NCBI GenBank assembly: GCA_947503935.1
Contig: CANNFR010000007.1
Span: 62,001-126,000, forward strand
Reading direction: 5' to 3'
From: an uncultured Paracoccaceae bacterium
Lineage (GTDB): Bacteria > Pseudomonadota > Alphaproteobacteria > Rhodobacterales > Rhodobacteraceae
Length of the DNA stretch: 64,000 nucleotides
The position numbers were made by a program, and so were the translations under genes. This document shows positions 53,916-63,184 of this stretch, piece after piece. The notes below the pieces were generated by a model that saw only the letters and a list, made by a program, of their open reading frames with translations, was not told the origin of the DNA and searched no databases. Each line of letters starts with the position of its first letter. Position 1 is the first letter of the stretch.

Positions 53916-54826
53916 AACTCTACTTCTACCGCGCCAAGGCGCCCAATTTCGGGGATGAGCTGAACCTGACCATGTGGCAGCACTTTCTGCCGCCCGATTT
54001 CTTCGATGACAACGAGACCGAGATGTTTCTGGGCATCGGGTCGATCCTGTTCGACAGGTTCCCGCAGACCGTGCGCAAGCTGGTCGTCGGTTCGGGTTAT
54101 GGCGCCTACACGCCGCCGCCGAATATCAAAGACGGGTCGTGGGAAATCCTCTTCGTGCGCGGCCCTCGGACGGCCGAGGCGTTGGGGATCGACCCCAAGC
54201 TGGCCATTGCGGATGCCGCCATCTTGTTGCGTGAGACGCCCTTGCCCGCCCCGAAAGACGGTGTCGGCGTGGCCTTCATGCCCCATTTCGATTCGATTGA
54301 GCGTGGCAATTGGGCCGAGGTCTGCGACCTGGCCGGGGTAACCTTCCTCGATCCGACAGGCGATGTGGACGACCTCATCGCCACGATCCGCGGCGCCCGC
54401 GTGGTGATCACCGAAGCGATGCATGGCGCCATCGTCTCGGACGCACTGCGCACGCCCTGGATCGGTATGCGCCCCATCGCGGCGGCGCATCGGTTCAAGT
54501 GGAACGACTGGGCCGAGGCTCTGGGCATCGAGTTGCGGCACAACACCCTACCCGCCTCGAACCTGCGCGAGGCCTGGGCCGGGCTGACCGGCCTCGATGC
54601 GCGCGGGCAGCGCACGCGGGTTCTGCTGGACGGCCCGCTGGGCAAGCCCGGCAACTGGGCGGTCAAGCACCGCGCGGCGCGGCAATTGCAGGCGCTGGCC
54701 GAGGTCGAGCCGCAGCTGAGCGGCGATGCCGAGATCGAGCGCGCGACGGAACGCGCGCAAGAGGCGATTGCAGCCTACTTGAAGAAGCAGGCCAAGGCCC
54801 GCCCCGTGTCGACCAAGTCGGTCTGA
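53912..54826 (+). CDS. Polysaccharide pyruvyltransferase (ExoV-like)
   Basis: 304 residues. Begins MKLYFYRAKAPNFGDELNLTMW, typical of ExoV-type pyruvyltransferases; conserved RGPRTAEALGI and TEAMHGAIVSDALRTPW. Adds a pyruvyl ketal to a sugar using PEP. This is the second pyruvyltransferase domain of the cluster, after the fusion at 46817. Overlaps the flippase gene by 4 bases. Confidence 0.87.
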   Translation: MKLYFYRAKAPNFGDELNLTMWQHFLPPDFFDDNETEMFLGIGSILFDRFPQTVRKLVVGSGYGAYTPPPNIKDGSWEILFVRGPRTAEALGIDPKLAIADAAILLRETPLPAPKDGVGVAFMPHFDSIERGNWAEVCDLAGVTFLDPTGDVDDLIATIRGARVVITEAMHGAIVSDALRTPWIGMRPIAAAHRFKWNDWAEALGIELRHNTLPASNLREAWAGLTGLDARGQRTRVLLDGPLGKPGNWAVKHRAARQLQALAEVEPQLSGDAEIERATERAQEAIAAYLKKQAKARPVSTKSV

Positions 54827-54848
54827 CAGCTTCCGCAAAGAGGCCCCC

Positions 54849-55454
54849 TCAGCCCGCCAAAGCAAGCTTGAGGGCCAGGCCCAGCATCGTCAGGCCTACG
54901 ATACCGTCTAACCAGGCCCATGCTTTGGGCCGGGCAAAGACGGGCGCCAGGGCGCGGGCACCGTAGCCTAGGATCAGGAAAAAGACGCACGATGCGGCCA
55001 AAGCGCCGCTGCCGAAGATCCAGCGCGCCTCTCCATACGTTGCCGAGACGGCGCCGATCAGGCCGACCGTGTCGAGGTAAACATGCGGGTTGGCCCAGGT
55101 CAGAACCAATGTGGTCACCAAAGCCGAGCGCAGGCTTTGTTGCGCCTGGCCGCCCGCCTCCAAGGCTTCATCTGTGGTCAGCGCCGCGTGCAGTGCCCGC
55201 AAGCCGTAAGCCGCAAGGAACGCCACCCCGCCCCAACGCATCACTTCAAGCGCCCAGGGCGCGGCCTCGGCGATCATGCCGAAGCCCGCCACGCCGCTGA
55301 AGATCAACGCGGCTTCCGAGGCACAACAGACCGCGACGACCGGCCCGACATGCGCCCGCCGTAAACCCTGGCGGAGGACGAAGGCATTCTGCGCCCCGAT
55401 GGCAAGGATCAGGGAGATCGACAGGGCAAAGCCGGCCGCGAAGGTGGAGAGCAT
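54849..55454 (-). CDS. lysE: LysE/ArgO-type basic amino acid exporter
   Basis: 201 residues with about six membrane helices and the LysE signature ISLILAIGAQNAFVLRQGL near the start. Exports lysine or arginine. The start is placed at ATG 55454; an upstream GTG at 55493 has no ribosome site. The divergent LysR gene next door is the expected regulator. Confidence 0.9.
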   Translation of the reverse strand: MLSTFAAGFALSISLILAIGAQNAFVLRQGLRRAHVGPVVAVCCASEAALIFSGVAGFGMIAEAAPWALEVMRWGGVAFLAAYGLRALHAALTTDEALEAGGQAQQSLRSALVTTLVLTWANPHVYLDTVGLIGAVSATYGEARWIFGSGALAASCVFFLILGYGARALAPVFARPKAWAWLDGIVGLTMLGLALKLALAG

Positions 55455-55530
55455 CTGGTATCCGTTCTGTAAGGCAAACAGGACTTTAGCCACACAGAGA
55501 CCATAAGACTAACGCATTCAATAGATGTAG

Positions 55531-55547
55531 CATAAGCTGTGCTTATG
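55531..55547. promoter_or_regulatory. Palindrome over the argP start codon
   Basis: CATAAGC-TGT-GCTTATG, a perfect inverted repeat with 3-base centre; its last three bases are the argP ATG. Likely the LysR-type operator controlling both argP and the divergent lysE. Confidence 0.6.
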
Positions 55548-56447
55548 TTTGACCGCGCCGCCCTTGCCGCCCTTTCTGCTGTTCTGGACACGGGGTCTTT
55601 CGAGGCCGCGGCCGCTCAATTGAAAGTCTCTCAATCAGCGATCTCGCAGCGTATCAGGAAACTTGAAGATCAGACCGGTGCCATTCTGATCCGCCGCACC
55701 CGACCCGCCACGGCGACCGAGGCGGGGCGGAAATTGCAGGCCCATGCCGAGACGCTGAACCTGCTTGAGCGTGAGGTGAATCGGGCTATGGGCAAGGCAC
55801 CGGCCAGCCTGGATCGCCCGCTGCGCATTGCGGTGACGGCGGATACCTTGGCAAGCTGGGTGCTGCCCGCCCTGCCGCAGGAGGATCGGCTGTTCTACGA
55901 TCTGGTCATTGACGATCAGGATCACTCGGCCGAGCTTTTGATGCGGGGCGAAGTGGCGGCGGCGATCACGGCACGTGGCACGGCCCTGACGGCCTGCGAT
56001 ATTACGCCGCTGGGCCCGCTTCGCTACGCGGCCTTCGCCGCGCCGGCTTTCGTGGAAACCTATTTCCCGCAGGGTGTGACGCCCGAGGCGTTGTCCAAAG
56101 CGCCTGCGCTGACCTTCAACCGCAAGGATCGGCTTCAGTTGGCCTGGGCGTCTGGCGTGGCCGGTCGTTCCATCCCGTCGCTGCCCACGCATTTCGTGCC
56201 CTCGACCCACGGGATCACCGAGGCCGCGCGCGTTGGTCTGGGCTGGGCGGTCAACCCCCTGCCGCTGGTTCAACCGCTTTTCGACAGTAGGGACCTTGTT
56301 CGGTTAAGGCCTGACATCACGCTTGAAACAAAGCTCTACTGGCAAGTTCCCCGGCAGAACAAGGCAGCACTTGAGGGTCTAACCAAAAGCCTGACGACCT
56401 ATGCGAGATTGCAGAACGAACGTGAAAGTTCCAATCTCGGAAAATAG
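55545..56447 (+). CDS. argP: LysR-family regulator ArgP/LysG
   Basis: 300 residues. N-terminal HTH (FEAAAAQLKVSQSAISQRIRKLEDQTGAILIRRTRP) with the ArgP-type start, then a substrate-binding domain. Known ArgP/LysG proteins activate lysE in response to lysine or arginine. No good ribosome site lies before the ATG, which falls inside a palindrome; a short or leaderless transcript is possible. Confidence 0.9.
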   Translation: MFDRAALAALSAVLDTGSFEAAAAQLKVSQSAISQRIRKLEDQTGAILIRRTRPATATEAGRKLQAHAETLNLLEREVNRAMGKAPASLDRPLRIAVTADTLASWVLPALPQEDRLFYDLVIDDQDHSAELLMRGEVAAAITARGTALTACDITPLGPLRYAAFAAPAFVETYFPQGVTPEALSKAPALTFNRKDRLQLAWASGVAGRSIPSLPTHFVPSTHGITEAARVGLGWAVNPLPLVQPLFDSRDLVRLRPDITLETKLYWQVPRQNKAALEGLTKSLTTYARLQNERESSNLGK

Positions 56448-56582
56448 CGCCCGCGTCTTTAGCAGCTGCAAAGCAGGGACACTCCAGACCACGCTTCTTT
56501 GGAAGGGTAGGGTGGCGCTCGGGTCAGATACGCTTATGCTTTATTGTCAGTCCGTGGGCCGGCAGCCAAGGAGGGTTTCCAA

Positions 56583-57473
56583 TTGCCCCGCCGATATGCC
56601 GACATCTATCCCTCGTCGCCGCTTCTGAACAGCGACGCAATGGACCATGTTTCGGCCGCCGCCCTGATGTCGGTGCGGTATTTTCAGGCCGAGCCTGACA
56701 CTATGCCGGAAGAGCGTTTCGTTGAACATCACGTCTTGCTGAACCTTTGCGACACGCCGCACAGGGTGCTCAATCGCCGCGATGGCGAACTGCGCGATTT
56801 CACAATTCAGAAGAACGACATCATCGTGACACCCGCCGGGATGCGATCGGGCTGGCGGTGGTTTGGAAAGTCGGACGTGATTATCGTCACGCTTGATCCC
56901 GAGAAGGTCGAGCGGTTCTCGCAAAGCGAGCTGGGCATGTTGTTGGACCCGCAACAACTCGCCGATATGCCGCAATTTTCCGACGCCGATCTCTGTGCCG
57001 CTGGCGTGATGCTTCGGGACGCTCTGGAGAACGATGATATCACCTCGGGCGTCATGTTCGAAGCGATGAGCCGCGTCCTTCTGGTGAAGCTTTTGCAGAG
57101 ATACGGCAAGAAGCGCCCCGAAGAGGTGGCCCTGAACGCCAAGTTCACGACGGCCCATTACAACCGGATTTTGGCGTATATCCGTAGTCATCTGGACCGG
57201 ACAATTGCCGTTGAGGAACTGGCGAGAGAGGCGGGGATGAGCACCGGCCACTTCGCGCGGCTTTTCAAGGAGACTATCGGCCAGACGCCGATGCAGTATG
57301 TCCTGAGCTACCGCATCGAGCAGGCGATCAAGATGATGAAGGACCCCGCACGCGCGCTGGGCGACGTGGCGTTTGCCTGTGGTTTTGCCGATCAGGCGCA
57401 TTTCTCGCGTAGCTTCAAACAGGTGACGGGTCAGACCCCCCGGCAATATCGGGCGGGCCCGAGCGCCGCTTGA
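56583..57473 (+). CDS. AraC-family regulator
   Basis: About 296 residues. N-terminal cupin-like sensor part (about 1-180), C-terminal double HTH (about 195-290; IAVEELAREAGMSTGHFARLFKE ... LGDVAFACGFADQAHFSRSFKQVTGQTPRQYR). A TTG start at 56583 has AGGAGGG 7 nt upstream, a much better site than any at the ATG at 56640. Immediately upstream of the hydrolase/NTF2 genes, so it probably controls them. Confidence 0.88.
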   Translation: MPRRYADIYPSSPLLNSDAMDHVSAAALMSVRYFQAEPDTMPEERFVEHHVLLNLCDTPHRVLNRRDGELRDFTIQKNDIIVTPAGMRSGWRWFGKSDVIIVTLDPEKVERFSQSELGMLLDPQQLADMPQFSDADLCAAGVMLRDALENDDITSGVMFEAMSRVLLVKLLQRYGKKRPEEVALNAKFTTAHYNRILAYIRSHLDRTIAVEELAREAGMSTGHFARLFKETIGQTPMQYVLSYRIEQAIKMMKDPARALGDVAFACGFADQAHFSRSFKQVTGQTPRQYRAGPSAA

Positions 57474-57622
57474 TGCCTTGCCTCACGGGTGAGGCGCCGT
57501 AATCCGAAATCTCAGAATCCTGCAAAACTTGGATCGTCCGGTTCAAGTATCGGAGGCAGGCTGGCGATATCTCTTCAGGTATCGGGCAAGACGCCCAAAC
57601 ACTCAAATCTGGAGAGACCGAC

Positions 57623-58582
57623 ATGAAAACCATCGCCCTCAGCACAGCCGCGTTCCTGATGGCTTCGACATCGGCCATCGCGCAAGTTGAAACCCGGATC
57701 GTCACCTTTGAGAATGAAGGTGCAACGCTGTCCGGCACGCTTTATCTGCCCGAAGGCCATGACGGCACGGCGTTGCCCACCGTGGTCGTGACCGGCGCCT
57801 GGACGTCCGTGGAAGAGCAGATGCCGCGTGTCTATGCCGAGCAGATGGTTGAGCGTGGCTTTGCCGCCTTCACCTTCGATTTCCGCGGCTGGGGCAAATC
57901 CGGCGATCTGCCGGATAATGTCCGCTTCGTGGAAAGCCCCGAAGCCAAAACGTCGGACATCCGGGCCGCTTTCGACTTTGTTGCGACGCTACCCGAAGTG
58001 GACGCCACACGTATCAACGGTCTGGGGATCTGTGCGTCGGCTGGCTACATGGTCGATGCGGCTGCGGGCAATGATCTGGTCCAGCGGGTCGGGCTTGTCG
58101 CGCCGTGGTTGCAGAATGCCGAGATCGTCGAGGCCGTTTATGGCGGCGCCGATGGTGTGCAAGGTCTGATTGAGATGTCACGCGCCGCCGAAGCGACGGG
58201 TGGCCAGATCATTCCCGCCGCCGGCCCCGAAGGCGCCGAGGGCGTTCTGATGCCCATCGGGGGCTATTACTACGAGGCTGATCGTGGCGCGATCCCGCAA
58301 TACGACAACCAGTGGAACAATGCCGGCTGGGAAGGTTGGCTGACCTATTACCCCGCTGATAATGGCAGCCGTCTGACGCAGCCGCTGGCGATCGTGCATT
58401 CCGAGGCCGCCGCCATCCCGCAGGGCGTCCGCGCTTTCCTCGAGGGTTTCGCCGGAGACGCAACCCTGCAGATGCTTGAGGATGTCACTCAGTTCGATTT
58501 TTACGACAACCCCGAAGACGTGACCCGCGCCGCCGATACCATGGCGCAGCACTTCGCCGCGCCCTCCGACCTGGACGGCTGA
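57623..58582 (+). CDS. Exported alpha/beta hydrolase
   Basis: 319 residues. Signal peptide (MKTIALSTAAFLMASTSAIA), then a hydrolase fold with FTFDFRGWGKSGDLPD and the nucleophile elbow LGICASAGYM, where the usual Gly before the Ser is replaced by Ala (CASAG). Resembles YcjY-type hydrolases. Substrate unknown. GGAGAG precedes the ATG. Confidence 0.82.
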   Translation: MKTIALSTAAFLMASTSAIAQVETRIVTFENEGATLSGTLYLPEGHDGTALPTVVVTGAWTSVEEQMPRVYAEQMVERGFAAFTFDFRGWGKSGDLPDNVRFVESPEAKTSDIRAAFDFVATLPEVDATRINGLGICASAGYMVDAAAGNDLVQRVGLVAPWLQNAEIVEAVYGGADGVQGLIEMSRAAEATGGQIIPAAGPEGAEGVLMPIGGYYYEADRGAIPQYDNQWNNAGWEGWLTYYPADNGSRLTQPLAIVHSEAAAIPQGVRAFLEGFAGDATLQMLEDVTQFDFYDNPEDVTRAADTMAQHFAAPSDLDG

Positions 58583-58592
58583 TCTCTCAAAA

Positions 58593-58620
58593 GATGCGCC
58601 ACCCCAAAAGGTGGCGCATC
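58593..58620 (+). terminator. Strong hairpin between the hydrolase and NTF2 genes
   Basis: GATGCGCCACC / GGTGGCGCATC, 11 bp perfect, 6-nt loop; no T-run follows, so it may only attenuate or stabilise the mRNA. Confidence 0.55.
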
Positions 58621-58659
58621 CTCCCGATAACCCCCTGATGTAACGGAAAGGAAATCCCG

Positions 58660-59202
58660 ATGAAACATGCACTTGCCCTCCTCACCCTGATCGCCACACC
58701 GGCCTACGCCGACCTGGCTGGAACGCCCATAACCGCCGGTAATCTGGTCGATCAGGCCGAGATGATCCGCATCGCCGACACCATCGATGCCGCTGTTGAT
58801 GCCAAGGATTGGCCCCTGGCCCGCGCCCAGTTCACCGATGAGATCACGGTTGACTTCACCTCCCTGGTTGGCGGCGAACCGGCCACAATTCCCGCAGACG
58901 GTCTGATCGTGGGATGGTCGGCCAACCTTGTGGGCGAGAAGGAGAGCTTTCACCTGCGCGGCAACCATCGCATCACCTTCAATGGCCCGGATGAGGCGGT
59001 CATGCTGAGCCACGGATACGCCTGGAACAAGATGCCCTCGGGCGCCCTGCCCGAAAATGGTGGCGAAGAGCTATGGGAGGTCTGGGGCACCTACGAACAC
59101 GGGTTTGAACGGACCGATGAGGGTTGGAAGGTCAACACCATGACGTTCACCGCCACAGCAGAGCGCGGTAGCGAATACGTCCGCAACACGCCGGGCAGCT
59201 GA
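58660..59202 (+). CDS. Exported NTF2/SnoaL-like protein
   Basis: 180 residues. Signal peptide (MKHALALLTLIATPAYA), then a SnoaL/NTF2-like fold (MIRIADTIDAAVDAKDWPLARAQF ... GNHRITFNGPDEAVMLSHGYAW ... YEHGFERTDEGWKVNTMTFTA). Cone-shaped fold that can be an enzyme or binding protein. Follows the AraC/hydrolase pair; GGAAAGG upstream of ATG. Confidence 0.8.
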   Translation: MKHALALLTLIATPAYADLAGTPITAGNLVDQAEMIRIADTIDAAVDAKDWPLARAQFTDEITVDFTSLVGGEPATIPADGLIVGWSANLVGEKESFHLRGNHRITFNGPDEAVMLSHGYAWNKMPSGALPENGGEELWEVWGTYEHGFERTDEGWKVNTMTFTATAERGSEYVRNTPGS

Positions 59203-59232
59203 CCGGATATCACGCAGCGCATCTGTTACTTG

Positions 59233-59268
59233 GGCTGGCCTCTTTCTGCATTCGCAGAGAGGCCAGCC
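59233..59268 (+). terminator. Hairpin terminator after the NTF2-like gene
   Basis: GGCTGGCCTCT / AGAGGCCAGCC (59233-59243, 59258-59268) with an inner CTGC/GCAG extension. Confidence 0.7.
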
Positions 59269-59394
59269 TCAGGCATTCTGAGCCTTTCGATGAGTGCAGC
59301 TCATCCGTTTTTTCTCGGCAAACCGGGGCCGTTGCAGTGAAGTGCTGCCATGACCGCCATTATTGAAGGTTTCGCCGCGCCAATTCCCCAGCGC

Positions 59395-60558
59395 CTACCC
59401 CGCCGGCATCCGGCTTTCCACGATTTCCGCCCAGAACGAGCTGCCGGCCGGGATCGCATCATCGTCGAAATCGTATTCGGGATGGTGCACCATCGCGGTG
59501 TCGCCGTTGCCAACCAGAATGTAGGCACCAGGCCGTGCCTCGAGCATATAGGCGAAATCCTCGCCGCCCATGACCAACGGCGCATCGGTGCAATCACCGG
59601 CCACCTTGCGGGCGGCGTCGGCGGCATATTCCGTCTCGGTCTCGGAATTCACCATCACCGGATAGCCCTTGATGTAGTTCACCGGTGCCTTGGCCCCGAA
59701 GGCCTCGGCGGTGCTGGAAGCAATCTTGATCAGCCGTTCCTCGGCCAGCGCGCGAACGCCCGGGTCCATCGTGCGCACGGTGCCTTTCAGTTGCACCTTT
59801 TGCGGGATCACGTTGAAGGCCTTCGATTCCGTCTCGAAGCTGGTGACCGAGACGACCACCTGCATCGTCGGATCGACATTGCGGCTGGCGATAGTCTGGA
59901 GGGCCAGCACGATATGCGAGGCGACGACGGTCGTATCCACCGTCTCATGGGGCTTGGCCGCATGTCCGCCCAGCCCCTCGACATCGATCACGAACTGATC
60001 GGTCGCGGCGAAGAACGCGCCGGGGCGGATCGCGAACTGACCGACCGGCAGGCCGGGCATGTTGTGCATGCCGTAGACCTCCTGGATGTTCCAGCGCTCC
60101 ATCATGCCGTCCTCGACCATCTCGCGGCCGCCACCACCGCCTTCTTCGGCGGGCTGGAAAATTACCGCGACCGTGCCGTCGAAATTGCGCGTCTCGGCCA
60201 GGTATTTTGCCGCGCCCAGCAGCATGGCCGTGTGCCCGTCATGGCCGCAGGCATGCATCTTGCCCGGGGTTTTCGAGGCATGGGGCACGCCGCTCGCCTC
60301 AAGGATCGGCAGAGCATCCATGTCAGCCCGCAGGCCCACGACCCTGCCCTTGCTGTCGGAATTGCCCTTGATAATACCGACCACGCCGGTCCGCCCGATG
60401 CCTTCAACCACCTCGTCACAGCCAAACGCGCGCAGCTTTTCGGCCACGATCCCGGCCGTCCGGTAGGTGTCGAACAAAAGCTCGGGGTTTTCATGGAAAT
60501 CACGTCGCCAGGCGGCGATCTCGGGCTGCATTTCGGCGATGCGGTTCTTGACGGGCAT
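59395..60558 (-). CDS. M20 aminoacylase/amidohydrolase (HipO-like)
   Basis: 387 residues. M20D metallopeptidase: metal ligands in GLRADMDALPI, MHACGHDGHTAMLLG, QPAEEGGGGGREM and the C-terminal GGEDFAYML; the FQPAEE Glu is the catalytic base. Substrates are N-acyl amino acids such as hippurate. Start at 60558 follows AAGGAG. Confidence 0.9.
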   Translation of the reverse strand: MPVKNRIAEMQPEIAAWRRDFHENPELLFDTYRTAGIVAEKLRAFGCDEVVEGIGRTGVVGIIKGNSDSKGRVVGLRADMDALPILEASGVPHASKTPGKMHACGHDGHTAMLLGAAKYLAETRNFDGTVAVIFQPAEEGGGGGREMVEDGMMERWNIQEVYGMHNMPGLPVGQFAIRPGAFFAATDQFVIDVEGLGGHAAKPHETVDTTVVASHIVLALQTIASRNVDPTMQVVVSVTSFETESKAFNVIPQKVQLKGTVRTMDPGVRALAEERLIKIASSTAEAFGAKAPVNYIKGYPVMVNSETETEYAADAARKVAGDCTDAPLVMGGEDFAYMLEARPGAYILVGNGDTAMVHHPEYDFDDDAIPAGSSFWAEIVESRMPAG

Positions 60559-60794
60559 GGACGTGGCTCCTTCGGCAGACTGGTCTCGCGGCCGGCCGAT
60601 CTGGCCGTTGCCGCCTCTCGCGCGATCCTGTCGCAAGCATCACCGGGCCGCAAGCCTGTCCGATATCCGAGGGTCTGGCCATCTGGCTGAAATATCTTTG
60701 ACGGAACGAAAAGGCCTGTCGGATCGCCTTCCCCGGCAAAAGGGTCAGATGGGGCGGCGCAAAAATGGCGTGCGCCGCAAGGCGCTCAATCAGA

Positions 60795-61958
60795 TTACGC
60801 TGACAGCTGGTTGAGAAGCTTCAGCATGAAGGCCTCACCCGCCTCGAATTGCGCCACGGTGATGTATTCATCGGGCTGGTGGGCCTGGGCGATGTCGCCC
60901 GGCCCGCAGACCACGACAGAAAACCCGCGTTCCTGGAATTGCCCGGCTTCGGTGCCGTAGCTGACCACATGCGCGCCGTTGTCGCCGGTCAGGCGCCGGG
61001 CAAGCGCCTCGGCGGCGCCATCCTCTTCGGGCTGCAGAGGTGGCACATGAAAGCGTTGGCTGAGGTCGATGCGCGCCTCAGGGCGGACGGCTTGCATCTC
61101 GGCCTCAACCTCGGCCACACGGGCGCGATAGCGCGCCTCCCAGTCGGACAGGCTTTCGCCCGGCACCACGCGGAAGTCAAAGCTGAACCGACAATCCTTG
61201 GCGGTGATGTTGTGCGCCGTCCCGCCGCTGATCTGGCCGATATGCAGTGTGGTCCAGGGCGGCTCGAACACCGCGGCCAGGGGCGAGGGCTCGGCCGCCC
61301 GGTTCTCGGCGTTCACCTGATTGCCCCAGTCGATCAGCCGGGCCGCCTCCATGATCGCCGAGACGCCCGTATGCATCAGCGAGGAATGCACCTCGAACCC
61401 CTGCACATGGGTGTCGAACCCGATGCCGCCCTTGTGGCCTGTGACCACCTTCATCATCGATGGCTCGCCCACAAGCACCGCGGCAGCCTTGGGCAAATGG
61501 TTCGCCATCGCGTCGATCATCGGCGGCGCGCCCAGGCAGCCCACCTCTTCATCATAGCTCAGCGCGATTTGCAGCGGCCGGGCCAGGTCGCGCCCCGCCG
61601 CCTGGCCCATCGCCCAAAGCGCCAGCGCGTCGAAGCCCTTCATGTCCACCGCCCCGCGGCCGAAAAGCTTGCCGTCCTTCTGGGTCAGTGCCCAAGGATC
61701 GGTCGTCCAGTCCTGTCCATCAACCGGGACCACATCGGTATGACCCGACAAGACCACGCCGCCCTCAACCTCAGGGCCCACATGGGCATAGAGCGCGGCC
61801 TTCGTCCGGTCCTCGTTCCAGACCCGATGCGCGGCGATGCCATGATCGTCCAGCCAGCCCTCAACCCAGTCGATCAGATCGAGGTTTGAATTGCGGCTGA
61901 CAGTGGGAAACGAGACCAGTTTGGCCAGGATGTCTTGCGGCGTCATCGACGATGACAT
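60795..61958 (-). CDS. argE: M20 deacetylase (acetylornithine deacetylase, ArgE-like)
   Basis: 387 residues. M20A family: metal-binding VVLSGHTDVVPVDGQDW, GRGAVDMKGFDALAL, SYDEEVGCLGAPPM. Also GGTAHNITAKDCRFSFDFR and GTEAGQFQERGFSVVVCGPG. Best match is N-acetylornithine deacetylase, acting in arginine synthesis; succinyl-diaminopimelate desuccinylase is a close alternative. GGGAGA precedes the ATG at 61958. Confidence 0.88.
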   Translation of the reverse strand: MSSSMTPQDILAKLVSFPTVSRNSNLDLIDWVEGWLDDHGIAAHRVWNEDRTKAALYAHVGPEVEGGVVLSGHTDVVPVDGQDWTTDPWALTQKDGKLFGRGAVDMKGFDALALWAMGQAAGRDLARPLQIALSYDEEVGCLGAPPMIDAMANHLPKAAAVLVGEPSMMKVVTGHKGGIGFDTHVQGFEVHSSLMHTGVSAIMEAARLIDWGNQVNAENRAAEPSPLAAVFEPPWTTLHIGQISGGTAHNITAKDCRFSFDFRVVPGESLSDWEARYRARVAEVEAEMQAVRPEARIDLSQRFHVPPLQPEEDGAAEALARRLTGDNGAHVVSYGTEAGQFQERGFSVVVCGPGDIAQAHQPDEYITVAQFEAGEAFMLKLLNQLSA

Positions 61959-62118
61959 GGGGGTCTCCCTTGAATGTGGCGGCAAAGCCTGCTTGCCCCT
62001 TGCGCCGGGGTCAAGGCCAGCCGCCACAAAAACGGGCAAATGGTTTACGAAACGGCACCCAGCCCCGAATCCCGCTTGCGAGAGGGGTATTTCATGGTAA
62101 CACTTCCTCAGTCCAACA

Positions 62119-62137
62119 GCCGAGATCCAATCTCGGC
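62119..62137. repeat. 8-bp hairpin upstream of the peptide transporter
   Basis: GCCGAGAT-CCA-ATCTCGGC, in the 221-base gap between argE and the ABC genes; lies 43 bases before the ATP-binding gene start. Could be leader structure or an operator. Confidence 0.55.
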
Positions 62138-62179
62138 GAGTGAAAAACGAAGAAAAAACATAAGCTTGGGGAAAGCTCT

Positions 62180-63184
62180 ATGCCCGATGGGGCTGCGACC
62201 GTCCTTGATGTAAAGGGCCTGAAAACAATTTTCAGGACACGATCTGGCGAGGTGCACGCCGTCAATTCGGTCAGCTTCGATCTGAAGCCTGGCGAGTTGC
62301 TCGGCGTCGTGGGAGAATCCGGGTCGGGCAAATCGGTGACCATGATGTCGCTGATCGGCCTTCTGCCCTCGCCACCCGCCGAGGTGCGCGATGGCCAGGT
62401 TCTTTTCGACGAGCTGGACCTTCTGAAATGCACCGAAGAGCAGCTCCGCGCTGTGCGTGGCGCGCGGATCGGGTTCATCTTTCAGGACCCGATGACCTCG
62501 CTGAACCCCGTCTTCAACGTGGGCTTCCAGATCATGGAGCCCTTGCGCAAGCATATGGGGATGGACAAGAAGCGCGCCGCCGACCGGGCGGTTGAGCTGC
62601 TTGAGCTGGTGGGCATTCCAGATGCAAGGCGGCGGCTGCGCGATTACCCGCACCAATTCTCGGGCGGGATGCGCCAGCGCGTGATGATCGCCATCGCGCT
62701 GGCCTGCGACCCCAAGGTGCTGATCGCCGATGAGCCGACCACCGCGCTCGACGTGACGATCCAGGCGCAGATCATCGAGCTGATCAAGGAATTGCGCGAG
62801 AAGCTGGGCATGGCGATCGTCTGGATCACCCATGATCTGGGCGTGATCGCGGGCATCGCCGACCGTGTGCTGGTGATGTATGGTGGCCAGGTCGTGGAAC
62901 ATGCCCCGGTGAAGGAGCTGTTCGCCAACCCGCAGCACCCTTATACCCGTGCGCTGCTTGAGACGATCCCCCATGTCCGGGGCGAACGTGCGGCCCGTCT
63001 GAACGTGATCGAAGGGCAGCCCCCGATCATGCACGCGCCGCCCGCCGCCTGCCCGTTCTCGGCCCGTTGTCCCGTTTCGTTCGATCGGTGCACGCAGGAA
63101 AACCCGCCGCGTTACCCGGTCGGCAACGGCCATGACGTGGCCTGTTTCTGGGACCCCGCCACCGGAGAGCCGCGCCATGCTTGA
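62180..63184 (+). CDS. Di/oligopeptide ABC transporter ATP-binding protein (DppD-like)
   Basis: 334 residues. Walker [16 protein letters not shown] signature [15 protein letters not shown], Walker [16 protein letters not shown], and the C-terminal oligo_HPY segment with its cysteines ([22 protein letters not shown]), typical of peptide/nickel transporters. GGGGAAAG lies before the ATG. First gene of an operon that continues beyond the window. Its peptide specificity is inferred only from the family. Confidence 0.92.
   Translation: MPDGAATVLDVKGLKTIFRTRSGEVHAVNSVSFDLKPGELLGVVGESGSGKSVTMMSLIGLLPSPPAEVRDGQVLFDELDLLKCTEEQLRAVRGARIGFIFQDPMTSLNPVFNVGFQIMEPLRKHMGMDKKRAADRAVELLELVGIPDARRRLRDYPHQFSGGMRQRVMIAIALACDPKVLIADEPTTALDVTIQAQIIELIKELREKLGMAIVWITHDLGVIAGIADRVLVMYGGQVVEHAPVKELFANPQHPYTRALLETIPHVRGERAARLNVIEGQPPIMHAPPAACPFSARCPVSFDRCTQENPPRYPVGNGHDVACFWDPATGEPRHA

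Noticed and set aside
59350-60690. 446-residue plus-strand open frame opposite the M20 amidohydrolase
   Set aside because: No domain pattern and no ribosome site; it is the shadow of a gene with intact metal-binding motifs.
60559-60794. Possible gene or terminator in the 236-base gap between the two M20 genes
   Set aside because: Only an 8-bp stem (60754-60761 / 60771-60778) without a T-run; no supportable ORF.
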